Shown: positions 56,906 to 64,000 of the stretch, in pieces
How positions within the stretch are numbered: the first letter of the stretch is position 1
Layout of the letters: every line of letters starts with the position of its first letter
From: Frankiales bacterium
GTDB lineage: Bacteria; Actinomycetota; Actinomycetes; Mycobacteriales; SCTD01
Direction: 5' to 3'
Length of the DNA stretch: 64,000 nt
NCBI GenBank assembly: GCA_025465465.1
Contig: JAODND010000035.1
Location: 1-64,000, forward strand
Made by a program: the position numbers and the translations under genes
The notes under the pieces: model-generated
Database searches by the model: none
What the model was told of the DNA's origin: nothing
The model's input: the letters and a program-made list of their open reading frames with translations, nothing else

Positions 56906-58123
56906 ATGGCGCGGTCGTTGCGGGGTCAGGTGCGCAGTGCCGTGGTCCTGGCCGCCGTCGTCGCCGTCCTGCTGCTGGGCGTGCCGCTGGCGGTGGTCTT
57001 CGGCAACCTCATCGACAGCAGGGCCGTCGCCGGCCTGCAGCGCGACGCCGTCCGTGGGGCGGCGTCGGTGCCGGACAACAAGCTGGAAGCCGGCGTGGCG
57101 GTGCGGCTGCCTGCGGTCACGGAGGGGAACGAGCTCGGCCTGTACGACGTGCAGGGACGGCGTGTCAGCGGCAGCGGTCCGGCCCGCTCCGCGTTGGCTG
57201 CGCGCGCCGCCGACGGCCATGAGCACAACGGCGACGAGGCCGGCGACCTGGCCGTGGTGGTACCGATCCTGTCCGACACCGCGGTCGCCGGCAGCGCCCG
57301 GGCCGCCGTGCCCAGCAGCACCCTCGATGGTCGGGTGGGAAAGGCCTGGGCGTTGCTCGCAGGGCTGGCTGCCGCAGCCATCGCCGTGGCGCTGCTCCTT
57401 GCCAGGCGGTCGGCACGGACGATCTCGCTGCCGTTCGAGCAGCTGACGCTGGCTGCTCGGGCGCTCGGGGAGGGACGGCTGGAGGACCTGCACACTGCCA
57501 CCGGGGTGACCGAGGCCGACGCGCCCCGGCAGGCACTCGAGGACAGCGGGCGGCAGGTCGAGGAGCTGCTCCGGCACGAGCGCGAGTTCGTCCGTGACGC
57601 CTCCCACCAGCTGCGCACCCCGCTTGCCAACCTGCTCCTCGCCCTGGAGGGCCCGGAGCCCGACCTGGCCGTGGCGCTGGACCAGGCCCGTCATGTGGCC
57701 ACGACGGTGGATGACCTGGTGGCCCTCCGCGGGCTCGGCGCGACCGGCAGCTGCGACCCTGTCGTGACCGCGCGCGAGGCGGTGGCGCGATGGTCGGCGC
57801 TCGGGCTCGACGTGTCGTTGCGTGCGGACGACGTGGGGGAGGTGGGCCTTGCGAGCGCGGCGCTGCGGCAGGCGCTCGACGTGCTGATCGACAACGCGGT
57901 GCGGCACGGGTCGGAGCCGGTGACGGTGACGGTGGAGCCCTACGGCGAGAGCACCTTCGTGGAGGTGGCGGACGCCGGGCCGGGATTCCCCCTCGGCCTG
58001 CACCACGGGACCGGCCTGGACCTGGTCACCCGCGTGGTGGAGCGGGCCGGCGGGACGCTGGTCGTGCGGCATGCCGGACCGCACCCGCGCGTCGCGCTGC
58101 TGCTGCCTCAGTCGGGCTCGTAG
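56906..58123 (+). CDS. Sensor histidine kinase
   Basis: A 405-residue membrane kinase. Two transmembrane helices (about 11-33 and 148-166) flank a ~110-residue extracytoplasmic sensor, and a HAMP-like segment follows (about 168-220). The H-box is REFVRDASHQLRTPLAN with H234, the N-box DNAVRHG, and the G-box DAGPGFPLGLHHGTGL; the F-box is short. Its likely partner, an OmpR-type regulator, is encoded on the opposite strand with a 16-nt 3' overlap. The neighbouring ABC operon is a likely target. Confidence 0.9.
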   Translation: MARSLRGQVRSAVVLAAVVAVLLLGVPLAVVFGNLIDSRAVAGLQRDAVRGAASVPDNKLEAGVAVRLPAVTEGNELGLYDVQGRRVSGSGPARSALAARAADGHEHNGDEAGDLAVVVPILSDTAVAGSARAAVPSSTLDGRVGKAWALLAGLAAAAIAVALLLARRSARTISLPFEQLTLAARALGEGRLEDLHTATGVTEADAPRQALEDSGRQVEELLRHEREFVRDASHQLRTPLANLLLALEGPEPDLAVALDQARHVATTVDDLVALRGLGATGSCDPVVTAREAVARWSALGLDVSLRADDVGEVGLASAALRQALDVLIDNAVRHGSEPVTVTVEPYGESTFVEVADAGPGFPLGLHHGTGLDLVTRVVERAGGTLVVRHAGPHPRVALLLPQSGS

Positions 58124-58791
58124 CGGTAGCCGAATCCCCGCAGGGTGCTGATCCGGTCCCACCTGTCGCCGGCGTCCGCGAGCTTCCGGCGCACGTTCCC
58201 GACATGCACGTCGAGCGTCTTCGTGGAGCCGGTCCAGTGCTCGTCCCAGACCTCGTCCATGAGCTGCTCCCGGCGCACCGCCTGGCCGGCACCTCGGACG
58301 AGCGCGGCGAGCAGCTCGAGCTCCTTCGGGCGGAGCTGCAGCTCGGTGTCGGCAAGCCAGGCCCGACGGGCCTGCTCGTCGATCCGCAGCGCGCCGGAGC
58401 GCAGCTCCACCCGACCCGGCTCGTCCCTGCGCCGGAGGTGGGCACGCAGCCGAGCCCGCAGCTCGTCCGGGCGGAAGGGCTTGATGATGACGTCGTCCGC
58501 GCCGCTGTCGAGCGCCCGGACCGCGTCGGCCTCGCTGCTGTGCGCGGTCACGACGATGACGAGGGTGTGTGGCCGCTCGTGGCGGACCACCCGGCAGAGC
58601 TCGAGGCCATCGCCGTCGGGCAGCGTGAGGTCCAGCAGCACCAGCTCCCAGTCGCCCTGCTCGAGGCACGCAGTGGCAGCCTGCAGGGTCGTCGCCCACT
58701 GCACCTTGTGGCCGTCGCCCGCGACGATCGCGACCAACGCAGCGCCCAGCGCCTGGTCGTCCTCGACGACGAGCACCCCAGCCGCGGCCAT
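58108..58791 (-). CDS. OmpR-family response regulator
   Basis: A 227-residue two-domain regulator. The receiver domain has the acidic pair in VVEDDQ, phospho-acceptor D54 in LLDLTLPDG, and K104 in VIIKPF. The winged-helix DNA-binding domain (about 130-225) has LRPKELELLAALVRGAGQ and TLDVHVGNVRRKL. The start is ATG 58791. It converges with the histidine kinase rather than following it, so the two are expressed from separate promoters. Confidence 0.92.
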   Translation of the reverse strand: MAAAGVLVVEDDQALGAALVAIVAGDGHKVQWATTLQAATACLEQGDWELVLLDLTLPDGDGLELCRVVRHERPHTLVIVVTAHSSEADAVRALDSGADDVIIKPFRPDELRARLRAHLRRRDEPGRVELRSGALRIDEQARRAWLADTELQLRPKELELLAALVRGAGQAVRREQLMDEVWDEHWTGSTKTLDVHVGNVRRKLADAGDRWDRISTLRGFGYRYEPD

Positions 58792-58894
58792 GGCTGCACG
58801 CTAGGGCAGCGCAGGGGCAGCTTCCTGAGAGAAATCTCGACAGCCGCACCAGAGAGGCGCACACTCCGGCCACCACCATTCCAAGGGGCACACC

Positions 58895-59347
58895 GTGAAC
58901 ATCGACGTGAGCATCGACACCCCACGCCGCATCCTCGTCATCACCGACCGGCCCGAGCTGACCCCCGAGCTGCAGGTCGCCCTCCGGTCACGGGCCGAGC
59001 AGGGGTCGGCGACCTTCCACCTGCTCGTCACCAACCCGGCACGCGCCGAATACCACCTGCTGCACCCGGAGCGGCACGATGCGGTTGCGCGCGCCGAGCA
59101 GCAGCTGGGTCAGATGCTCGAGACCCTCCGCGACGCCATCGGTGCACCGGTCGACGGCTGCGTGTCCATCCGGCACGATGCGTTCGAGGCCGTCGAGGAG
59201 CACCTGCTCGCGAGGCCTGCGGACGAGCTGGTCGTCGCGGTCACCTCTCATGAGCTGAGTCGGCGGCTGCACCACGACCTGCCGCATCGGCTCGACCACC
59301 TGCACCTGCCGATGACCGTCGTCGGTGGGCTCACGACCACCCACTGA
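58895..59347 (+). CDS. UspA-like/hypothetical protein
   Basis: A 150-residue alpha/beta protein. RILVITDRPELTPEL opens with a UspA-like strand, FHLLVTNPARAEYHLLHPE follows, and ADELVVAVTSHELSRRLHHDLPHRL ends with VVGG. This is the pattern of actinobacterial permease-associated or UspA-like single-domain proteins. The ATP-binding GxxG(9)GS motif of UspA is not present. ATG 58895 lies 103 nt from the divergent response regulator. No function can be assigned. Confidence 0.7.
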   Translation: MNIDVSIDTPRRILVITDRPELTPELQVALRSRAEQGSATFHLLVTNPARAEYHLLHPERHDAVARAEQQLGQMLETLRDAIGAPVDGCVSIRHDAFEAVEEHLLARPADELVVAVTSHELSRRLHHDLPHRLDHLHLPMTVVGGLTTTH

Positions 59348-59377
59348 CCACACAGGTCCTGCTCAGGGGCGGGACTG

Positions 59378-60553
59378 TTGGCTGCACCCGTGAGACGCGC
59401 CGGCCCCTTGCTCCTGTCCTGCCTGCTCCTGCTGTCGGGGTGCTCGGGTGGCTCGTCGTCGACGGCAGGGCCGGCCGCCTCGCCGTCGCCGTCGCCGACG
59501 CAGGTCACGCTGCCGCCGTCGCCGTCGGGGAGGCCGTCGTCGGTGTTCACCGGCGACCTCTACGCCGCCGACCGGCCCGGCCTGCTGAGCCCGGAGGCCG
59601 TACGGGCGAAGTCGCTGGTCTATGTGCCGGACGACGCCAACGCGCGGGTCGACGTCATCGACCCGCGCACCTACAAGGTGATCCGGCACGAGCCCGTCGG
59701 GCGGCTCCCGCAGCACGTGACGCCCAGCTGGGACCTGCGCACGCTCTGGGTCCTCAACGACATGGGCAACTCGCTGACACCCATCGCCCCCCGGACCGGT
59801 CGGTTCGGCGCTCCGGTGCCGGTCGCCGATCCGTACAACCTCTACTTCACCGTCGACGGCCGCTCGGCCGTCGTGGTGGCGGAGCGGCTGAGCCGCCTCG
59901 ACTTCCGCGACCCGCACACGATGCAGCTCCAGCAGTCGCTGCACGTCCCGTGCTCGGGCATCGACCACGCCGACTTCAGCATCGACGGGACACACGCCCT
60001 GTTCTCCTGCGAGTTCAGCGGGCAGCTGGTCTGGGTGGACATGGTGCACCGGCACGTCGACCGCGTCATCGACCTCCCGCGCCAGACGCCGCAGCGACCG
60101 AAGCCGCAGGACGTCAAGATCAGCCCTGACGGCCGCACCTTCTACGTCGCGGACCAGAACAGCAACGGGGTCTATCTCCTCGACAGCCGAACCCTCCGGA
60201 TCCGACGGTTCCTCACGACCGGGCTCGGCGCGCACGGGCTCTACGTCAGTCGTGACAGCAAGGACCTGTATGTCACCAACCGCCTCGGTGGCTCGGTCGC
60301 CGTCGTCTCCTTCGCCACCGGACGGCCGCGCGCCTTCTGGCCGATCCCCGGCGGCTCGCCCGACATGGGTGGAGTCTCGGCCGACGGCAAGGTGCTGTGG
60401 CTCTCCGGCCGGTACACCGGCGAGGTCTATGCCCTCGACACCCGCAACGGGCACCTGCTCGCACGCATCAAGGTCGGGGGAGAACCGCACGGCCTGTGCG
60501 TGTGGCCCCAACCCGGCAGGTTCTCCCTGGGGCACACCGGCATCCTGCGCTGA
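59378..60553 (+). CDS. YncE-like beta-propeller lipoprotein
   Basis: A 391-residue exported lipoprotein: signal and lipobox LLLLSGCSGG (C22), a Ser/Pro-rich linker (about 25-52), then repeated strands of a seven-blade propeller such as VYVPDDANARVDVIDPRTY, LWVLNDMGNSLTPI, FYVADQNSNGVYLLD, LYVTNRLGGSVAVV and LWLSGRYTGEVYALD. These are the YVTN-type repeats of surface-layer and cytochrome-D1-like propellers. The ligand is unknown. The start is TTG 59378 with AGGGG upstream; GTG 59390 is equally possible. Confidence 0.85.
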   Translation: MAAPVRRAGPLLLSCLLLLSGCSGGSSSTAGPAASPSPSPTQVTLPPSPSGRPSSVFTGDLYAADRPGLLSPEAVRAKSLVYVPDDANARVDVIDPRTYKVIRHEPVGRLPQHVTPSWDLRTLWVLNDMGNSLTPIAPRTGRFGAPVPVADPYNLYFTVDGRSAVVVAERLSRLDFRDPHTMQLQQSLHVPCSGIDHADFSIDGTHALFSCEFSGQLVWVDMVHRHVDRVIDLPRQTPQRPKPQDVKISPDGRTFYVADQNSNGVYLLDSRTLRIRRFLTTGLGAHGLYVSRDSKDLYVTNRLGGSVAVVSFATGRPRAFWPIPGGSPDMGGVSADGKVLWLSGRYTGEVYALDTRNGHLLARIKVGGEPHGLCVWPQPGRFSLGHTGILR

Positions 60554-60569
60554 TGCGACGATCGGGCCC

Positions 60570-61100
60570 GTGACCCCACTCGGACCCCACGCCCTCGACC
60601 TGCCGGAAGCCCTGGCCCAGCTGGAGCTGCAACGGCTTGCCTGGCTGTACTGCCACGCCGTCGACCGCGGTGACATGGCCCTGCTCCGCAGCCTCTACAC
60701 CGACGACGCGATCGACGATCACGGCGGCATGTTCCGTGGCACAGCGGACGAGTACGTCGCCTGGCTCCCCGCGATGCTCGCCGCCCTCGACGCGACCCGC
60801 CACACCATCGACTCGATGCTGTTCGTCGTCGACGGCGACCGCGCGCAGGGCGAGCTCGTCAACACCGCCTACCACCGCACCGGCGGCCAGGAGGTCATCG
60901 TCCGCGGTCGCTACCTGGACAGCTACTCACGCCGGGACGGGGTCTGGCGCATCCGGCACCGGTCGCTGGTGATGGACGCCTTCGAGCAGCGGACCACATC
61001 CGAGGCCGTCGGCTTCATCGGCAAGGGCGTCGAGTGGGGCACGCCGGACAGCAGCGATCCGGTCCACACGCGCCTGGACCTGTTCCGCCGGCAGGACTGA
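60570..61100 (+). CDS. SnoaL/NTF2-fold protein
   Basis: A 176-residue protein of the ring-hydroxylating-dioxygenase-beta/SnoaL-4 fold: LQRLAWLYCHAVDRGDMALLRSLY near the N-terminus, DDAIDDHGGMFRG with conserved Asp and His residues, and GRYLDSYSRRDGVWRIRHRSLVMD at the end. Members act as dehydratases, isomerases or are uncharacterised. The start is GTG 60570, 16 nt after the propeller gene. Confidence 0.84.
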   Translation: MTPLGPHALDLPEALAQLELQRLAWLYCHAVDRGDMALLRSLYTDDAIDDHGGMFRGTADEYVAWLPAMLAALDATRHTIDSMLFVVDGDRAQGELVNTAYHRTGGQEVIVRGRYLDSYSRRDGVWRIRHRSLVMDAFEQRTTSEAVGFIGKGVEWGTPDSSDPVHTRLDLFRRQD

Positions 61101-61109
61101 CAACCGCTC

Positions 61110-61511
61110 GTGTGGTGGCAGCTGGGGCTTGCGCTCCTGGCGAGCCTCCTCGCCCTCTGGTTGGTGCTGCTGCTGGTGCTGTGGCGGCTGTCTCCGGACG
61201 AGCTGACGGCACGGGACGCGCTGCGGCTTCTGCCCGATCTCGTGCGGCTCGTGGGACGGCTGGCCCGGGACGGCTCGCTCCCGCTTGGCGTGCGCATCCG
61301 GCTCTGGCTCCTGATCGGCTACCTCGCGCTACCGATCGACCTCGTGCCAGATGTGATCCCGGTGGTCGGGTACGCCGACGACCTGCTGGTCGTCGTGCTC
61401 ACGCTGCGTTCCGTCGTCCGTCGGGCGGGGCAGGAAGCAGTACGCGAGCACTGGCCGGGCACCGAGCAGGGCTTCGGGGTGGTCTCCCGGCTGCTGGGTG
61501 ATCGACCGTGA
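61110..61511 (+). CDS. DUF1232 (YkvA-like) membrane protein
   Basis: A 133-residue protein with one N-terminal membrane helix (LALLASLLALWLVLLLVLW) and the DUF1232 core LLIGYLALPIDLVPDVIPVVGYADDLLVV, which contains the family signature P-x-D-L-x-P-D. The function of the family is unknown. The start is GTG 61110, 9 nt after the SnoaL gene. It converges on the GH6 gene with a 2-nt gap. Confidence 0.88.
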   Translation: MWWQLGLALLASLLALWLVLLLVLWRLSPDELTARDALRLLPDLVRLVGRLARDGSLPLGVRIRLWLLIGYLALPIDLVPDVIPVVGYADDLLVVVLTLRSVVRRAGQEAVREHWPGTEQGFGVVSRLLGDRP

Positions 61512-61513
61512 GA

Positions 61514-62497
61514 TCAGCTCCGCGTCGCCCAAGCGGTTCGCTGCACCAGGCCCACTGCGTACGCGGTCCAAAAGGAACCCGCGGCGGGTTCCCGCCGGCC
61601 GCAGCTGCCGTCTGACTCGCCTGGGTGCTTGACCCACAACAGGGCGTCGACCACCGGGTCGTTCACCGGATGCGGCGGCTGGCCGAGCGCTCTGCCTGCC
61701 GCATTGCACCACTGCGCGTCGCGGGTCGGTCCAAGGCCGTTGCGGCTCGTGTCGATGACGGCGTGCAGCCCCGGCAGCCTCGCTGCCAGTGCCTGGGCAT
61801 AGTGGATGCTGTCGCCGGTCGTCTCGTAGCTCGAGACGTTGAGGGCGATTCCCCGGGCGGCCGCGACCCCGGCGCTTCGCAGCCGGGCCGCCATCGTCGC
61901 GGTGTCGATCCAGTGCGCGTGTCCGGCATCGAGATAGACGCGCGCGCCGGCCCGGGTCAGCACCGAGACGGCGCCACGCAGCAGGGCATAGCGCTCCGCG
62001 GCCGCTGTGCTCGTCAGACACGTGACGAGCGCCAGCGCGTCCGGCTCGAGCACGACGGCCGCGTGACTGCGCCCCAGCGGCAGGGAAAGAGCAGCGATCA
62101 GGCGCCGGTAGCCGGTTGCGGACAACCCGCCCGCCGACGCGCCGCCGCAGTCACGGTGCGGGAGTGCATAGACAGCGGCGACCAGGGTCGTGTGGGTCCT
62201 GGTCGCGGCAGCTGCGGCTGCGGCGAGCTCGGCCGGTGCTGCGGTTCCTCCGGTGATCCAGAGCGCCTGCGGGCGGCGCGCCAGGACGCTGAGGGCCCGA
62301 GCGGTCGCGCTGTCACCGCTGGCCTGCGCTGCGGTGGCAGCGCGCGCTGCCGTCGTGGTCGAGACCGTCAGCAGGCCTCGGCCGGTGAACGGCGAGGAGC
62401 CGGCAGCGGAGGCGGCAGGACCGCCGGCTGTCCCGGCCAGCAGGGCCCCGACGAGTGCTCCCAGGATCCACCGTGCGCGCTCGTGGAGGTTGCCCAT
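61514..62497 (-). CDS. Secreted glycoside hydrolase family 6 (cellulase-type)
   Basis: A 327-residue exported GH6 enzyme (signal 1-32). The catalytic landmarks are D116 in HRDCGG, D153 in VVLEPDAL, then VYLDAGHAHW, VIDTSRNG and LWVKHPGESDGSC, the last holding the candidate base. Two cysteine pairs match those of GH6. It cleaves beta-1,4-glucan. There is no cellulose-binding module, and it sits 76 nt downstream of a GH8 lipoprotein, so trimming of a self-made beta-glucan fits better than scavenging of plant cellulose. The ATG is at 62497. Confidence 0.9.
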   Translation of the reverse strand: MGNLHERARWILGALVGALLAGTAGGPAASAAGSSPFTGRGLLTVSTTTAARAATAAQASGDSATARALSVLARRPQALWITGGTAAPAELAAAAAAATRTHTTLVAAVYALPHRDCGGASAGGLSATGYRRLIAALSLPLGRSHAAVVLEPDALALVTCLTSTAAAERYALLRGAVSVLTRAGARVYLDAGHAHWIDTATMAARLRSAGVAAARGIALNVSSYETTGDSIHYAQALAARLPGLHAVIDTSRNGLGPTRDAQWCNAAGRALGQPPHPVNDPVVDALLWVKHPGESDGSCGRREPAAGSFWTAYAVGLVQRTAWATRS

Positions 62498-62573
62498 GAC
62501 GTCTGATCGGCGGGTCGTAGGTCGGGCCCAAGGGCGCTGGACACCGGGCTAGGTGACTGTGCCGTCTGCGCCA

Positions 62574-63668
62574 TCACAAGCAGCTGCCGAGCCGGTGCGT
62601 CGTGAGCAGCACGCGTCCGAGCGCGGCCCAGGCGTCCCCGTAGTAGGTCGGGTAGCGCGTCGCCAGCGTCGAGGCGATTCCCAACAGGTCGTGCCCGCGG
62701 CGCGGGTCGCCGGCGGCGTAGGCCACCGCGGCCGTCGCGACCGCGGACAGCGGGGTCTGGACCGCCTGGCGGACAGTGCCGTCCAGGTGCCGGCTCAAGG
62801 GCGCTTGGTCTGCTGTGCCCCTGATGAGTGGCCAGAGCCGCGCGAGCAGCGCTCGACCGTCGACGGTGCACGCGTTCCAGACGGCCGCGCGCATCCCGTC
62901 CGGGCCGAACTGCGCGGGAGTGCCCCCGTCGGGGCTTCCCGTCGGTCGCGGAGCTCCGTGGCTCAGCAGTGCCCAGTCGGGCGGCAGCGCCGTGCCGTTC
63001 GAGGTCAACCGGCGCAGGTGGCCGGTGTCTGCTGCTGTCAGGTGAGCCCAGCGCAGGTCGCCGGTCAGACTGGCCAAGGCGGCGTTGGCCGCGGGCGTCC
63101 AGTATCCGGGCTCCGAGACGACGGGCGTGCCGGCGATGACGGCCCAGGGACCCGCGGCCAACGTGACCTGGCCCGTGTCGTCGTACCCCGCTTCCTTGTC
63201 GACCACGGCACCCGCGAGCGCGCGAGCGGCGTCGGTGTAGCCGGGGTTGCGGAAGCGCTGACCCGCGAGGCTCAGTGCCCAGGCGACCTGCGTGTCGGCG
63301 TCTGCGGCCGGCGTCGCGTCGATGAGCGAGCCGGCCTTCCAGTGGTAGCCGAGCAGCCCGTCGGGCCGCTCGAGGTGCGCCGCCGTCCACGACCAGACCC
63401 GTTGGAACGTGGCCCGGTCGTCGACGGCCACGGCCAGCAGCAGGGCGTACCCCTGTCCCTCGCTCACCGTGTCGGCGCCCTGGTCCCGGCGGACGACGCG
63501 ACCGTCGGGGTCGACCCACTCGCGCAGGAAGCTGCTGGCAGCATCCCTGGCCCGTGCGTCGTCGCCGCCGCTCCCCACCCGGGTTGCGGCCTGCGCGGAG
63601 CAGCCGGCCAGGGTCGCGACGGTGAGGACGACCGCCGCGGCCCGCCGCCGCGGCAGCAGCCGCAGCAT
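62574..63668 (-). CDS. Glycoside hydrolase family 8 lipoprotein
   Basis: A 364-residue exported lipoprotein (lipobox ATLAGCS, C23) of the GH8 (alpha/alpha)6 fold. E70 in DTVSEGQGYALLLAV is the expected catalytic acid; DADTQVAWAL, YHWKAGSLID and YGDAWAALGRVLL are further family features. GH8 enzymes of bacterial cellulose operons (BcsZ) are endoglucanases that edit the nascent chain. It starts at ATG 63668, 2 nt after the stop of the coiled-coil gene, and is followed by GH6. Confidence 0.85.
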   Translation of the reverse strand: MLRLLPRRRAAAVVLTVATLAGCSAQAATRVGSGGDDARARDAASSFLREWVDPDGRVVRRDQGADTVSEGQGYALLLAVAVDDRATFQRVWSWTAAHLERPDGLLGYHWKAGSLIDATPAADADTQVAWALSLAGQRFRNPGYTDAARALAGAVVDKEAGYDDTGQVTLAAGPWAVIAGTPVVSEPGYWTPAANAALASLTGDLRWAHLTAADTGHLRRLTSNGTALPPDWALLSHGAPRPTGSPDGGTPAQFGPDGMRAAVWNACTVDGRALLARLWPLIRGTADQAPLSRHLDGTVRQAVQTPLSAVATAAVAYAAGDPRRGHDLLGIASTLATRYPTYYGDAWAALGRVLLTTHRLGSCL

Positions 63669-63670
63669 GG

Positions 63671-64000
63671 TCAGAGCTGACCGACCGCCTGGCGGTCGGT
63701 GAGGTCGACGACGTCAGCACCTTGCTCGGCGGAAGCGGTGACAGCCTCCTGCACCTGTGCGGCCTGCACGGGCTGCGGACCTTGGCCGCCGGAGAGGCCA
63801 AGGGTCGTCAGGACGTCGCGCACGCGGTTGAGCTCGGAGACCACCCCGTCTCGCCGACGTGCGATGTCCGCGAGCTCGTGCTCGGTGGCGAGCTTGGCCT
63901 GCTCGCACTCGCTGCGGGTCTTGTCGGCGAGGGAGTCGGCCTCGTCGCGCGCGGTCGCGCGGATGCTGTCGGCCTCCTCCGCGGCCAGCCGCAGGATGGT
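63671..64000 (-). CDS. Coiled-coil (DivIVA-like) protein, C-terminal part (cut by window edge)
   Basis: The last 109 codons of a minus-strand gene whose start lies beyond the right edge. The translation opens with a coiled coil rich in Ala, Glu and Arg (LAAEEADSIRATARDEADSL, then KLATEHELADIARRRDGVV), and ends in an unstructured, Gln/Ala-rich tail. It resembles DivIVA/Wag31-type or ATP-synthase-b-like coiled coils. The 2-nt gap to the GH8 gene marks it as part of the same operon; a polar scaffold for a glucan synthase is one possibility, as inference. Confidence 0.75.
   Translation of the reverse strand, partial: TILRLAAEEADSIRATARDEADSLADKTRSECEQAKLATEHELADIARRRDGVVSELNRVRDVLTTLGLSGGQGPQPVQAAQVQEAVTASAEQGADVVDLTDRQAVGQL

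Noticed and set aside
1..64000. tRNA, rRNA, CRISPR arrays, insertion sequences, prophage genes
   Set aside because: None was found by reading both strands; no transposase, integrase, repeat-spacer pattern or cloverleaf stands out.

Overview
The window is a GC-rich actinobacterial chromosome segment. The evidence is coherent: most start codons are GTG or ATG with 1-4 nt overlaps between co-directional genes, there is an F420-dependent reductase and a DinB/mycothiol-dependent isomerase-fold protein, GlnA2 sits next to GlnE in the order known from Mycobacterium and its relatives, and there is an ECF42-type sigma factor with a DGPF partner. I see no rRNA, tRNA, CRISPR array, insertion sequence or prophage gene. 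I do not assign a genus.

Layout. 1-7.6 kb is housekeeping and small-molecule metabolism: an unidentified partial gene, an F420:NADP oxidoreductase, a TroA-fold binding protein, a YjbR-like protein, panB, nadE, an aldo/keto reductase and a methyltransferase. 7.7-13.2 kb (minus strand) is a compact carrier-protein module, in transcription order: holo-ACP synthase, a carrier protein, an acyl-CoA dehydrogenase-like enzyme, a class II aaRS-like amino acid:carrier-protein ligase and a DUF1839 protein, followed by a GH2 glycosidase. This is the most unusual system in the window. 13.3-20.6 kb runs the other way: glnA2, a glutamine amidotransferase, glnE, an alpha/beta hydrolase and a polytopic membrane protein, all overlapping. 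20.6-31.6 kb holds a secreted GH25 muramidase with three C-terminal repeats, two cyclic-di-GMP proteins facing each other, a glycosyltransferase/glycosyltransferase/SGNH operon and a patatin-like lipase.

31.6-39.5 kb looks like a sterol or other polycyclic/branched acyl catabolic cluster: two divergent KstD-like flavoproteins, then P450, enoyl-CoA hydratase, SDR, FadD19-like CoA ligase and a SnoaL-like protein in one tight operon. The 45-bp divergent promoter region contains a perfect 14-bp match to the KstR2-type palindrome AnCAAGnnCTTGnT. A secreted PNGase A-like protein converges on the end of that operon. 41-49 kb contains a crotonase, a secreted nucleosidase-like protein, a BBE oxidase, the ECF42/DGPF pair with a matching promoter, an orphan rmlA that seems to start at ATC, two small envelope proteins and a PIG-L deacetylase.

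49.3-58.8 kb carries a PAS-GGDEF-EAL protein, a Kelch lipoprotein, a lipoprotein/two-ATPase/FtsX-permease operon, and a histidine kinase and response regulator that are convergent and overlap at their 3' ends. 58.9-64 kb has a UspA-like protein, a YncE-like propeller lipoprotein, a SnoaL protein and a DUF1232 protein. It ends in a minus-strand operon (coiled-coil protein, GH8, GH6) that looks like the distal part of a cellulose-like beta-glucan locus continuing beyond the right edge.
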